Source of the DNA: Taeniopygia guttata
Lineage: Eukaryota; Chordata; Aves; Passeriformes; Estrildidae
Direction: 5' to 3'
NCBI RefSeq assembly: GCF_048771995.1
Contig: NC_133036.1
Location: 20,959,501-21,023,500 of the forward strand
DNA: 64,000 nucleotides
This document shows positions 35,943-49,177 of this stretch, one piece after another. The stretch's first letter is position 1. Each line of letters begins with the position of its first letter. Under the pieces are notes generated by a model. The model saw only the letters and a list, made by a program, of their open reading frames with translations. It made no database searches and was not told the origin of the DNA. A program made the translations under genes and the position numbers.

Positions 35943-38900
35943 TTATCCTGACCTGGCACTCCAGGCAGCCAGAGATGAAGGCAGATAGAATCTGAGCTCT
36001 AACTTCCATCTCCCGTGTTCCTTATTCTCTATGCTACCTCAGAAATTCATCTCACAAAGCTTTTAAATGCCCTACCTCATTATTAGCAAATCTGCACCAC
36101 ACAGCAACTGTTGTCACTTTCTAAAAGACCCAGAGGTCCTGCACCCTCTGACAGCACACCACGTGGAGTTATTTTCTCTCCTTTGCCTAGTTAAGAGGTT
36201 ATTGATTGCCACTCACACACTGTAATGGGTGGCTTTCCACTGCCCACATTTGCATTCCTTCTGTATTTTAGTCTCTATTTCTTCCCTTCCCACTGATACT
36301 GTTGTAATTTGCAATGTGTGTACTGGTGAGAAGGTCAATACACTTTTCTAGACACTGTCTCTGTGATTTATTTTCACAACTCCTTAATTAAATCCTCGCA
36401 GTGCAGAGTTTTTTCAACCAATTGCCAACAAAATACCATCCCCAATTCCTAGCAGCTTTGTTGTTGTGTTATTGCTGTTTGGTGAGTAAATTCTCTCAGA
36501 ATTCACCCATTTTTTCACTGCCAGTTTTCAAAATCAAGTCCTTGTTAACCCTCATTTCCTTCTGAAGATATTCTTCTGACTCTTGGCATGAGCTTGCAAT
36601 TTCCTCTTGCCTTAGAGTTTACCAGATTTCCCCTTATGGTACTTCCAGCCTGCATGATTAATGCTGGTGAGTGAAACCACTCCTATTTATCACCTCACAA
36701 AAAAATTGTGTAACCCCTCTTTAGATCATAAAATTGGCCAATATATGTCATGATGTGAGCTGTACCATGGAATTTAAAAAAAAAAAAAATCAGAGTAATA
36801 ACAGGAAAGCAAAGATAACATGCAATAGGAATATAGTGCAGTGATCTAGCAGCTGAGACTCCCTCCAGGGTTCAAGTTTATACCACACACAGACTAAAAA
36901 AGGCTGAAGATTTAGTCCAGAACTGCTACAGAAAACCTGTACAGAGTCTTTGATGCTGAAAAGATGAACAGAGGATAGATGAACAGAGCACAATCCTGGA
37001 GGCCTTGCGCTGCCCCTGCAGGTAAGTTTTGAAATTTTCTGAACTGATTTACCTTTAATATTATCTTGACCCTTTGTTAAAAACTGTCCAAAATAGCCTT
37101 GTTTCATTTAATGCAAGGTGATGAGCTGGTTTCAAATTTAAAGGTCTATTAATCCACAAGTTAAACTGCAACCAAGGGTATCAGTGCAATTTTTTTAAGA
37201 GCTTTACAATAGAAAGTGTAAATCTCACAGTTTAGCTGTTTGCAGTCACACAGGGAGCAGTTATTGTGTTAACTTTCTTAAACCAGAATTTCAATGATGT
37301 TTTATTACTTTCAGCAGACACACTGAATTGATTAAATTCACAAGCTGCAAAAATGGTTTCTGACAGCTGGGAGCTACACACTGCAAGGACAAAGGTTTGT
37401 CTAAATGATGAAGTCTAAAGCAATATAAACTGATAGCAAAAGGCTTTTAGCTAATCTAGAGAAGGGGGGGTGTTAAGATTTTTCTCCTTTCGAAAGCAAG
37501 AATTAGCTGCTTGAACTTTTCTTATTAAAGGAGCTGCCTGCCTTTCAGGCTTTGGCAGCTTGGTTAGTGTGGAATGGAATACACTTTTGAATGTGTAAGT
37601 TAAAGACTTCACAACAGACAAGCAATTATTTTATTCATTAATAAGTTACAGGATAAATCAGAGCCTGCTTCATTTTCATCTCTTCATGATAACTGAGACA
37701 CTGTGGAAAGACTCTCAAAATAAAATCTTGTTTATACTACATTGCTAAACTACCAGCAACAGGTAACAATCAACTGGAAAGAGGCCACTTCCTAAAAGAA
37801 ACAAATCAAATCTCAGTGTTACCAGAACAGTGTTCCCAGCAGAAAAGAGAAGGCTGATTGTAACTATAGAATCGGCATAATTGTGTCAGTCTGGAGGGAC
37901 TGAATGACTGTGCAGTGATATGTCACACATGCATCATCAATTAATTATGCCTCAGAATGCTTTTGCACAGCCTGGTGTGCAAACGAGCACAAATGGAATT
38001 AGTGCCAACTTAAAAAAAACCTAAAAATCAGCCTACAACTGATTCAAATTATTTTTCTCCCATAGGTGGTCCCCTAAAACAAAACAGCATCTTATTTCCT
38101 TTAAACATTGTTATATCAAGGTAGTCCTTGATATAACAGAAACCAAACAATATTTAAGTGCAAAGACTGGTTACATTTTTTTTTAGTTCTGTGAGGCTGT
38201 TTTCATGGAAAAAGTTCCAGGTAAACATACAGGTCATGTGATTAATATTAACATGAAATATTTTATAGTAAATTTTTGCAGCAAGCACTTAGAGATGCTG
38301 TGTTCAGCATTTACCATAATTGCTATTACTACTTACATGCAGCTTTTCCCCAGAGGACTTACACAGAAAATGGTTTTATCTTGTTTAAACCTAATAGGCA
38401 AAAACTAGGTGCTGAAAGATAGAAATTCCATGAAAATTCACTAGGTGGGCAAATAGTATAATGCAAACCAGAAGCAATATCTAAAGCAAAACAAAATGCC
38501 ATTGAAAAAATACCAGTCAACAAAGATATTTTTTCTGCTTATTGGTAATTTTAAAAATAATTAACAATTCAGCTTAAGTGTTTTAGGAACTTTCAAACTT
38601 TCATAATCCTACTTTTGAAATAAAAAAATATACATACATATTTTTTTTCCACTCCTGATATCATAGACTTTGGAAGAAAAATATTGTTATCCTGTTCTAC
38701 ATTTTAACAAAAACCCATGCATGGAAAGTGAATGGTAGCAGCTCTGATTCTCTGCCTGCAGATTGAAGAGTAGCTCCCATCACCTCTGGTTCCCAGGGCT
38801 CCCATCAGTCAGAGAAGTGCAAATTTAGCATCAAACCCAGACTCAAAACTCAAACCTTTGTCCAGTATGGAAATACTTACAAGGTACATTTTTGTCTTTT

Positions 38901-41900
38901 TAACAATGTTTGAAACTCACAGCAAGTCTCAAATGACTGCATTTACATAGGGGGAAAATTGATTTGCTCTTCAACAGGAGAAAAAAAAAAAAATCCAGTC
39001 TGTGGTGTAACAGAATTGGGGATTTTACTTCCCAAAGTTGAGGGCATGAGATTACACTGGATAAAGTTATTCTGTTTAGTATTTTCCTCAACCTGAATAC
39101 AGACATGTCATTTTCTACATATGCTCCTAAGGGAAATCTGACCTCAGAATTCCCTGAGGCAAGCCCACAGGACAGGCCAGAGCTGGATCACCAGGTGGGA
39201 GGGTTGTTCTCTCAGGATTGGTACTGATAGCTGCAGGCTGTTCTCTCAGGATTTGTGCTAGGGGTTTTAATCCCAAGAGTTGTGTTCAGCAACTCTTATT
39301 TCACAGTTATTTTAATAGTATGGCCCAGAACATTCCAAAACCATGCTAAATTAAGGCAAAATAATGAGGTGAGCTCTTTGACAAGAATCAAAGAGAAGTT
39401 CTGCACCCTTTAAAACACAGTAAGAATTGCAAAATTATCTAAATGCAACATAAAATATTGTTAAAGGAAAAAAAGGTAACCATAATGCACATTCTGGTGA
39501 CAGCAGTGGGGTTTTATTGGTCATTCTTAAGCATAATAGGGCAAATCTGAAAATCCAGAACTGATAAAAATATATAATAAACTTTAGCCGGGATTCAGCA
39601 GCTTTAATTTGCATGTCAAAGTTCTATGGATACATCACATGTAACAACAAAACACTCTGAGGGCATCATACAACATCATAACCAGATTATTTTTGCTTTC
39701 TTTTCTTCTCCGTTTAATTTAATTTAATTTATTCACTACATGTTTCTTTGTGGATATCACCAAACCACCCCACTTTGTAACCTGTAAATGATGACTCAGT
39801 TTAGAACAAAAAGAGGGGATCTGTAGAAAAATAATAATTATCCTCATAAAAGCAAACTGCTCACCATAGAGACACAAAAGCTGCCTTTCCAGAGCATGAG
39901 TGCATTACAAATTTTAAACAATATCACTGTCTTGAAATAGTGTTGTTGGAATTAGCCATTATGGAGCTGAGACCCTTTTAATGTGACCTTTAACACGATT
40001 ATTGCTGTAGCAGCCTGATGTAAACTGGAGCCTCACTTAATTAGCACCAATATTACAAAGGCCTAGGACTAAATGATGTGGTAAAAACATTGCAGCTCAC
40101 AGGAATGGCTACACATTTCTTGTTTCATATTTTATCTGGGCAATATTCCTCATTCCTACTATTTTATCAGTTCAGCCCATGCTGCCACTATTGGGAGGAT
40201 TATCTCTGGTTTTATTAGGAACAAACATTTATCTGCATTCTTCCAAAAAATGAATGGGACTCAAGCCTTATTCTTTCAAAAAAGGAAAGCAAATAATCCC
40301 TGAATGACTTCGAGTAAACTGGGCTATGGGAAAAAATTACTTTCAGCTCAAGTCATCATTTTTCTTGACCCTCTTTCAAGCTTTATTTCACCAAGTAACA
40401 CCACATTTGTAAAGATTAATATGAGGAGAAATATTCTGCCCAGACCAGTGAGGCTTGCTAGATCAACGTGATTACAAAGGCTGGGTAGTTGTGTTTGGTT
40501 GACATGAGACAAATTAAAAGGCAACGGTAACAATGTCATTCTGTGCAGACCTTGCCATTCTCTTCAAATCGAAGTGAAAGGTTAGTGATGAAAGGTGCCT
40601 GGAAAATTCATTAACTCCCTGGAAAGTGTCCTTGTAGTGAAACCTTTGAGAAGTCAAGGAGCAGGGAAAGCAAATTAGCTCAAGAGTCCATTCTTTGCGC
40701 TGCCTCTTACTTGATTTCTTGAGGTCTCAAATTAGACCAAGGTCACACAGATCAACAATTTCACTGCTGATACAAAAACCTATCAGAATATTTTCCCCCT
40801 GCTTTTTCCTAACAAATAACAAGGAGAGTTAAAAGATGACCTAAACTGTAAAACACCAGTGATCTCCTGAATTCTGTCACCACATCCCAGCTAAGGCCAG
40901 AGCACTCTAAAAGAGTCCCAGGGAGTGGTTAATAATGAGATGCTGGGCATTCATGCTTGAAATTGTAGGTCATTTTTGATTAAATATCTTGCAGAGGAAA
41001 TAAGGCATGGCATCCTCACAGTGAGCTTGTAGTGCAATATGAAAGTGCATAAAAGCTAAACTTGTTAAAGGAGATCTGCTTGTTAGAGGTGATCTAAGTG
41101 ATGGAGGAAAACCAGTTCAGCCAAACTGAGACTTAACTCAGACTGCTCTTCAAAATTCAGAAAGGATGTTTCATCCAGAGGGTTGAGCTAAGCCTCCTGT
41201 AAAATGCTAGTTTAAATTGAGTTTCCATGTGCAGTTTCAGTCTACGAAGAGAAAAAAAATGTATATTTATTTCTGGAGCCACTACAATGTGCACATTTAA
41301 AAATGCAGGAATTTTAAAGCTCTCTAGCTGCTACCTGCACAGATGTCCTGAGGATTTTTGTGGGCAGAGCTGGTTCTTCACCTTTTTAGACTTTCTTCAC
41401 AGAAATATTTTGAGAGGAAGAAAGATTCCATTACTAAGGCACCAAATACCAGATGCTTCCTGGCCTCATTTCCTAACATTATTAATAATTCCTGAATGAC
41501 CCAAACAAATAAATACATTTCTTGGCACAAAATATTTATTTACTTCTATGTTCTCTCTACCCTGTCCAGTGAATATGTTATCTCTGATCATCAATTTTTG
41601 CACATAAAATGTTAATCCCAGTTAAAACCAGTAGGCACCACAGTAGACACACATGGCAGACATATAATTTGAAATAGCACAATATTCATAATACAAAGGA
41701 GAATAATGTGAATAATGTGGGGATTTTTAGTCTGAAAACACAGAAACTTCAGCATTTAAGATCAATAAAGAGTGACCAGAAGGTTGGCAGAGTTTCCTGC
41801 AGTAATCCAGGACATGGAAGGTCAACAAATTATATTAAAATAATTTGCTTCCAATTTTTGACCAAGAACATTATTCCTTCCACCTCATGTTGAATGCAGA

Positions 41901-43170
41901 TAAACAAAGGGATGAAAAGTTTCTTTCAGTATTGCACAGTCAAAGCATTTACAATTCAAGAAACAAAAAACTACAAGAAAAATTATTAAATTGGTTCAAA
42001 CATAATCAATTTTGCCCTGGTTATAGAGTCTTGAGGTGTCTAATGCTTTTCCCCCCCCAGCTGCTGTAAGAACATGGGCATAAAAAATAGTTTTAAAAGG
42101 GGAAAAGAAGCAAAAACTGCTGCATCAACTCAAGATTCTTACCTGGCACAGGACTAGAAGGTGAAGGAAAAAAGACAAATTCCACTATTAATAGCATTCA
42201 CTCCAAAAGTCAAAGCCTTTGCTATTGCAGGGGAGTACTTGTATACATAAGAACAAGGAACAAACACAGTTAATAAAGCAATTAATAAAAATTAACTGAT
42301 ATCTAGTCCAGGGCTGTGATGTCTTCCAAATGTTGTGTTCCCTTCTTTTTCTGTGTGATTTTAACTTCACATCTTCCTCCATCCCTCACAGGTGTGTGGT
42401 AGGGAGGAAGGCTTTACGGCACCCACCCTGGCCTCCAGCAGGTGATGGCCATCCCTAATGTCCATAAGATTTTGGGGTGTGGATGACAGCCTGGAATGCA
42501 ACATGGCCCTCACGGGAGGGAGACTGTGATGTACTGATAGTCAGGACAGTTGAATGTGTTACAAACCCCCTCGGGACCCAGGGCTGAAGCTGAAGCAGGA
42601 TAATCAGTCTTTGGGACTGGGATGTACACGCCATCAATAAAATGAGCTCAAATAGTTGTCTTGAGAACCCTTGGCAGGACACTTCCATTGTGCTGTTGAC
42701 TCCAAATCAGTGCTTTTACACCTCCATATGTTTAACTCTGGCTAAACAGGAAACTGCCAAGACCAAGATTTCTACAAATTTGCAAGTACAAGCTGTGACA
42801 AACAATAAAAGATAGTTACTACTATTTGGCAGATTAATTTTAGCTGTCTTCAGCCTGTGCCTGTGGTGTATTTTATGGAGTTAATCTTTCATACATTTTC
42901 ATGTTTGTCCAGCATTCCCAGCATGTGTCATTGCAGTTAAACCTCCTCAATGAACTGCAGGAGCCCTACCAGAGGTGGCAGGTAACAGTCAGGTACATCA
43001 TGTCTGTTCCAGAGCCTAAATGCAGACAGCAACAACATAAATTTTGCAGATATTATTTCAATTTTTAAAATTATTATTCTGTTATTTATCTTATGTCTTA
43101 TTACACATCCTAGAAGGAACTTCTAAATGAGTACTGTGCAGCTCTGAATTCTCATCCCTTCAGCAAGTTC
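35943..43170. other. Long AT-rich intergenic stretch
   Basis: Over 7 kb with no LTR, clear CR1 or coding gene recognised. A perfect hairpin lies at 38109-38138, and a weak coding-fossil candidate at 42390-42690 is discussed under findings. Confidence 0.5.
38109..38138. repeat. Perfect 13-bp hairpin
   Basis: TGTTATATCAAGG, loop TAGT, then the exact reverse complement. No flanking duplication or known repeat is evident. Confidence 0.85.
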
Positions 43171-43174
43171 CACA

Positions 43175-43226
43175 GGCTAGATTTGATGATCTTGGAGGTA
43201 TTTTCCAACCTTAATGATTTTATGAT
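43175..43226 (+). mobile_element. CR1 LINE, short old 3' tip
   Basis: GATGATCTTGGAGGTATTTT followed by CCAACCTTAATGATTTTATG is the CR1 3' terminus with its ATTCTATG-like tail. Confidence 0.75.
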
Positions 43227-44125
43227 AGATCTGGTGATTTCAGGAAGAAAACCCATCATGTTTATGTTTAAAAATTTGTTAAAAACAAGGGACTGGATTT
43301 TAACCTTCAGATCTACCAAATCAATGTTTTGCATCCAATGAACAAAAAAACTTAAAATGAGCCTGGAAAATGCATTTCAATCTAATTTTTTTTAAAGCAC
43401 AATGGCCCATCAATGAGAACTGGAGGCTTGCAAGTGTAGCACACCATTGTTCACAAAATGTCACAAATAGGATGAAAAAAAAATCTGTGACTTTACAAGA
43501 AACAAACGGCTTGAAATAGTTCAAAGAAGATTGAGTAAGATGCACATGATAGAGTATATGCTTCAGGGTTTCTAATTTCTTCAGCTATCCCTAGTCCATG
43601 TTAGCTGTATAATATAATTTAAATATTTTAGGTAGTTTTCTTTAACAGACTCTTAGACTTAATGTTTCTTCTTCGCTTCAGGACAGCGTCTTTTAATTGC
43701 TTTAAATTATCAGTGATGTCTCCATCATTTTCATTGAACATGGATTGATTTCAATTAACTTTCTCATGCTTTAGCATAAAAGCAGTCTTATTCAATTTGC
43801 CCTAATTAGATCACCAACCTCTTGGAGCTAAAGCAATGACAGTCATTAAAAGACTGAATAGAGAGGGAGAATCAAGGTTTACTGCATTGTTAGCCTTTTG
43901 TGATTTCCAAGCTGCAAGGAGAGTTTGTTCCTGTGTGAACAGGAAGGAGTTAAATTCAATTCTAGAATTTAGAACTTGGAAAATTTTACAGGAGCAAATT
44001 TTGTGTCAGAATCAGGATGGTTCTTTTGTTACTGTTGTATTGACAATGGTCAAGTTTTGCACTGCTACCAGTAACGCACTTGCACCAATCACTGCTTTCC
44101 CATCTTGCAATGCAGTGAGAAGGAC

Positions 44126-44176
44126 ATTAGTAATTAATTGATATTAGTAATTAATGCATATTAGTAATTAATGGAT
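44126..44176. repeat. 17-bp tandem repeat, three copies
   Basis: ATTAGTAATTAATNNAT is repeated three times in register (44126-44142, 44143-44159, 44160-44176) with changes only at the two variable positions. Confidence 0.9.
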
Positions 44177-44653
44177 ATGTGGTTGTAATGGTTTTTTTGT
44201 TTATATCTCCTTGGAAACTTTCTTTTTAATTTACTACCAGCTGCTCCAGAAAGGGACATGAAGACATTCTAGAAATGTTCTTGCAATTAAAAAAACAAAC
44301 AAAAAAAGATTTGCAGCCTGAGGTGGAGAAAAATGAGGACAGGAAAAAAAAAAAAAGGCTGTATTAAATGGGTCTAAGGGATGATGAGACTTTACGGAGT
44401 CATTAAGTCTGGTGCTAGCACTCAGCTAGCAGGAGAATTCTGCAGAACTGCAAGTGCAAACATACTCAAAGCAGTCACTAGCAGTTTCACTAGCCTTTCA
44501 AAATCTATGAATGCCCCAGATCCTAAAAACAAATCTATTCTAGTAGGAAGGTCAAAAGATTAATAAAAAAAGGGGAGAGTAGGACAGAGAGGAAGAGAGG
44601 ACACTCTCAGTTTCCTCTATAATGTTTTTCTAATCCCAGGAAAATACTCACAC

Positions 44654-45089
44654 AGCGAATCCCAGAATGGTTTGGGGATCAAGGGGTCATAAAGCCCATC
44701 CAGTGCCACCCCTGCCATGGCAGGCACACCATCACTCTTCCAGGCTGCTCCAAGCCCCAGTGTCCAACCTGGCCTTGGGCACTGCCAGGGATCCAGGGGC
44801 AGCCACAGCTGCTCTGGGCACCAGTGCCAGGGCCTGCCCATCCTCCAAGGGAACAATTCCTTCCCAATATCTCATCCAACCCTTCCCTCTGGCAGTGGGA
44901 GCTATTCCTTGTGTCCTGTCCCTCCATCCTTGTCAATTGTTCTCTCTCCATCTTTCCTGAAGCTCCTTCAGGCACTGGAAGGTGCTCTGGGTTCTCCACA
45001 CAACCTTTTCCTGTCCAGGCTGAGCAGCCCCAGTCCTTCCAGCCTGGCTCCACAGGGGGGTGCTCCAATCTCTGGACTCTCTCCAACAG
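44654..45089 (-). mobile_element. CR1 LINE, 3' fragment, minus strand
   Basis: The CR1 tail begins with CCCAGAATGGTTTGGGG at left and continues through the standard blocks to CTCTGGACTCTCTCCAACAG. It stops where the LTR-like repeat begins. Confidence 0.92.
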
Positions 45090-45643
45090 TTCTGAAATGA
45101 GCAGGGCTTATGCCTTTATTAATGTTCAGCTCTTTATTAAAAAGATCAGCTGGGCAGGGGTCCCGATATGGAGCTCACCCCCACTGCTGTAGCTTTTTCC
45201 AGGTAGCCGAAGGGTGAGGAGGCATGCAGAGTCTGTTGCTGAAGTCCCAAGCAGCAGCTGTCCCCTCTCTTTTCCTTGTGGCAATACCAGGATAATCTGC
45301 CTCTTCGTTCCTGCTTCCCACACTCCAGTCTAGTCTTCTGTAGGTGATGGTGACAGGTCAAACATTGATCAGGGGATGTGTTTCCCTCTTCCTCAGCCAG
45401 GGCATCTGTCTAGCCCCCTCTACTGTGTTTGGTTCTCCATTTAGGGGTGTCTTTATTCCCCAAAACATGCTCCCATGGTTCCATGGGTTCCCTTGTTTGC
45501 ATCTTAGTCCTAGAATGGCAGTGTGTGTGTGTGTGGTGGAGGGGGGGGGTGGGGGGACGGGAGGGGGGTGCAGGTGATCTCCAGGTAGTTTAGAGAAAAC
45601 AAACAGAGCAATTATCTAATTAACATTTCAATATCAGTGCTCA
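45090..45643 (-). mobile_element. LTR-like repeat, second copy
   Basis: Homologous to 161-809. AATAAA reads on the minus strand at 45115-45120. On the minus strand it begins TGAGCACTGATATTG at 45643 and ends in the CATTTCA region near 45092. It contains a G-rich low-complexity expansion at 45537-45573 that the first copy lacks. Nature (LTR or non-autonomous element) unproven. Confidence 0.5.
45523..45573 (+). repeat. GT repeat followed by G-rich run
   Basis: A short (GT)n is followed by several runs of 3-10 G with short gaps; quadruplex-prone on the plus strand. Confidence 0.8.
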
Positions 45644-45705
45644 GTAGTCCTCCTAGTATTACCATGGGAACCAGGAAGGCTCTTTGGTTCAAGTGCCATG
45701 TCCTC

Positions 45706-45723
45706 CTCATGTTGGGGTCACCA
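45706..45723 (-). promoter_or_regulatory. Decayed primer-binding site, tRNA-Trp
   Basis: On the minus strand TGGTGACCCCAACATGAG matches the tRNA-Trp primer site of avian alpharetroviruses (TGGTGACCCCGACGTGAT) at 15 of 18 positions; two of the changes are CpG-type G to A. It sits just downstream of an LTR-like U5. Confidence 0.6.
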
Positions 45724-45726
45724 GAA

Positions 45727-46165
45727 CGAATTTCAGTAATCCAGGTCTCACCAGAGCAGAGGCCTGGGATCCCCTCCCTTCCCTGCAGCCCATGCTGCAT
45801 TTGAGGCAGAAGATACAAACAGGTGTGTGCTCCTTTTTTGGGGAGACTCAAAGAGTTGTTGCCCCTTTCCTTGCCTTCAGTACTGCCCAGGTAGATGGGG
45901 TTCATGCTGCTGCTCCTTGTGGAAATACTCTTTATAAAAGTACCTGTCTTGTCTGTCTTGTGTGCTGGATTCAAAGGTTCAGAACCAGGAATCTGGGTGA
46001 CTCCAGACCTTGGAAAGAGTTCTCCTTCATGCTATCATGCAAGTACAAAAAAAATCAACAAAAATATAATGTCTTTAGCCATGGGAGTCTGGGTCAAGCA
46101 TCTTGTAGTATGTAATGCATTCTGGGCAAAGCTGGGATTCTTTTATATATTCCTCCTACATGAAA
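45727..46165 (-). mobile_element. LTR of a tRNA-Trp-primed ERV, minus strand
   Basis: The minus strand shows a TATA box (CTTTTATAAAG, 45930-45940) and a 200-bp R/U5 stretch, ending next to a tRNA-Trp-like primer site. The right limit is uncertain (near CCTCCTACA, 46160). Interior sequence beyond about 60 bp of leader is missing. The primer suggests an alpha/ERVK-like (class II) element. Confidence 0.5.
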
Positions 46166-46169
46166 ATGC

Positions 46170-48755
46170 ATCCATTAAGGCATAGCTCTGGAATTAGTTT
46201 ATGTTCATCTTCTTCAGACAATGCAACTCCACAACAGCTCTGTTTAATTAAAAACTGCAATGGTACAAAGTTACTGGGGTATAAATCCTAGTTCAATTGA
46301 AATCTCAGGAAAAAATATTACATTAATCTGTATCTAGAGTTTATAAAGGACAAAATTTTACATTCTCAAAGTCACAAGTATGCAAAGGGAGCTAAAAAAC
46401 CATTTATTAATTTTCCTATATGAATGAATTAAGCCCAGAATACACATTAATACATTTGAGTAAGTGATATTTACCCATTATTTAGCCATAATAGGCTGTT
46501 TTCAAATCCAGTTTCTCCAGTGAAGTCTTTCCTAGAATTAATCCTCCAATGCTGGCACCTTGTGAACCTCTCAGAACAACAAAGTTATGGACCACTAATT
46601 AGCAAAGCAGCTCTGCCAAGTTGTCATATTTCCAATGAAATGAGCATCTTGTAAATTTTGTAGCTCCCCCAGCTTCCCCAGGCTGGCTGGTGATCCCAGC
46701 TGGACTGTGGGTAACACTCCACAGCAAAAACCCTACTTCTTGACTCCCACTGGGACCCTGCAGTTCTGCAATCAGAAACAGGGAATGTCAGATTCAGGAG
46801 CAAAGATTTTACCTTTTGTTCAATGGGATTGTCAGTGGAGCAAGAACAAGGAGTACCTTGAGCCTGGCAGGAGTGTTTCTGATGTGTATTCTTATCCATT
46901 TTAGAAAAGCTGCACTGGGATGATGCTCTGTGCTGAATAAATCAGACAGGAACGATCTTATTCTGGTTTAAATATTTTCAGGGAAAACATTATCCCTGTA
47001 CCAGCATTTCTTTCCCATGGAACAGAAACATCTCTAACATTTGGTGCTGGTACTATTGTGGATGCCATGAGGTCTGAATGCACAGAGCTAATTTCTCTAA
47101 AATATCTCAGTGGGTTACTTGGCCATTGCCAAAGGTAAAAAATTCCAAGATTTGGAATATTCTTCTGAGGTGGTGACTAACAGACTGTTTCACTTTTTGG
47201 GAGAATTTGGGTTTTGGGAGTTGATTTTGCATTGACCATGAACTGGCATAAGAAAACCACACAGACAGCCAAAAGTTTCTGAAGTATTTCAAATATGTTT
47301 TAAAATCCAACAAGATTTTATCGCTCTCTGTTTACTGATGTTCAGGAACAGAAAGAATACACATAGCAGGGGACACCAGTAACACAAACAGTAATTCAAA
47401 AGGAAAAAAGGCATGTTGGTCCTTCATTAAATATTAACTATTGAGAGTTAAGTTAAAGCATGTAATATTTTTGAAGTGAAAAGGTACAATAAGCTATGTG
47501 ATCACCTGCATATTTGCAAGCACACAAAGGTAGCTGGGATGCTGAACTATCAATATTATAAAATGAATAAATTCAATAAAATAATTTCAACAGGGGAAAG
47601 TCAGGTATCTGTTGATGCTTTGTTGCATCCCAACCTTCAGAAAAAAATTAAAGAGCCCTTTTTGAAAGATTTACTATTTATCCCTAAAAATTTCAGTGTT
47701 TAACAATGTCCAATGAAAGTATATTGAGGCTGAGGTAGAATTAGTTATTTCTAATAGCAGCAACATTCCTATTTCCCTATTTACCCAAAGCTCCATGATC
47801 AATCTTTGGCGCTTTAACTCTCTCAGAGACACCATCCTTCACATAAAAGGAGAAAGATAGTCTTCTACAATTTCCCAGTCCATTTAGGATATTTCTCTAC
47901 ACGATATGGCTATTGCTGCTTTATGTAGTTGTATTTTACTCAGTAATTCCACTGTTTCTTTCAGATCCGATTTTAAGATATTAAGCTTGGCTTGTGAGAA
48001 CACTCTGGGCCTAATGGTATTTATATTCAATCACCTGTAAAGGCATTTTAGTGGACAGCTCAAACAACTGCCCATTCCCTACAGATTTTATAGCCTGAAT
48101 TACAGTGAAAGGCTGCAGAGTGGATTAAATAATGATGTAACAGAGAAATTGGGCAGAATGCCACCAGTAAGATGAGCCTGTGTGCATGCACAGAGACCTT
48201 TAGCTATTTCTTTTCAGCTGCCTCACTGCTGTCATCTGCAGGGACCTGTTTCATTCAGTTATCTGCTGTACATCATGGAGTTCTGCAATACTTCCCAAGA
48301 AGAAAAACTTGACATCAGCCCACCTGTGGGATGGAAAAAGACACAGAATTATTTAGCTCTTTTTTTTTTTTTTTTGCATTGTCCTTTCAACTTCATTAGC
48401 ACTTCTCACTGTAGGTGTTATGACATATACAGTTGATTCTTTAGCTTCAAAATATTTCAAATGAACTATGGCAGCTAAGAGAAATAGGCAATGTTTCCTC
48501 ACTGTTTTAAAACATTTCCAGATGCTTGTTCCAGCAGCTTGTTACAGCTGCTCTAATTTGAAGAAGAGTAAGACAAGTTCCTTTAGTTATGGTAACAGCA
48601 CCAAGGGTCACAGCTGTTGATAGAGGTGCTGCTCTAAATTTCAAGCAACCTACCTAGATCAGAAATAGCTCATCAGAGAAATCTTCACCCATCATTAGAG
48701 AGAAGTAGAGAGAAATAATTGTGTTAATTACCTTACACTACTTTGCAGATTATGA
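46170..48755. other. AT-rich intergenic DNA, nothing recognised
   Basis: A T-tract lies at about 48360-48375. No gene or named repeat seen. Confidence 0.45.
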
Positions 48756-48759
48756 GTAT

Positions 48760-49177
48760 TGTTATGAACTGGGGAAGCTAATTATAGATAAATAAATTAA
48801 CAAGAATTTATTAAGCAAGTGGTATTAAGCAAAAGAACAGCGCTGGGCGGCTGGGGAGTCTCTGCTCTGCCACGGCGCACCTTCCCCCTTTGACTTTTTT
48901 GTTTTTATAGTCCCTTTTTATTTTTCCGGTTGACGTATTTTCTCTCGATGCACTCTGTGCCAGTGCAATTGGTTGCTAGGGGGTCTTCTTTTCTGCCCTT
49001 GGTGGTCATAGGAATGAAGGCTCCTCATCTTCCTTGCAGATTGTCCTTGGCCTAAAAGTTAACTTGCATATAATTAGTTACACAGTCTTCTATGCTAGTT
49101 GCATTCCCTACTCAGTTCAAATTCTTATCTCCTTTAATGCTTGTTTTGATGAACAAAGATCTTTTTTATTTATTACA
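48760..49177 (-). mobile_element. 3' LTR of the class I ERV
   Basis: TG...CA ends on both strands. The minus strand shows CTATAAAAAC (TATA) and then AATAAA in TTAATAAATTC. Near-identical to 55996-56422; the clearest length difference is a small indel near the GGGGAAGC/GGGGAGGC motif. Confidence 0.93.

Noticed and set aside
43836..44141. 101-codon plus-strand frame
   Set aside because: No family resemblance, and no splice signals or promoter context identified.
45700..45830. Sequence resembling a CR1 interior (CTCACCAGAGCAGAG), suggesting that the repeat at 45090 had inserted into a CR1
   Set aside because: A tRNA-Trp primer-site match at 45706-45723 and a TATA box at 45930-45940 explain it better as an LTR U5 region.
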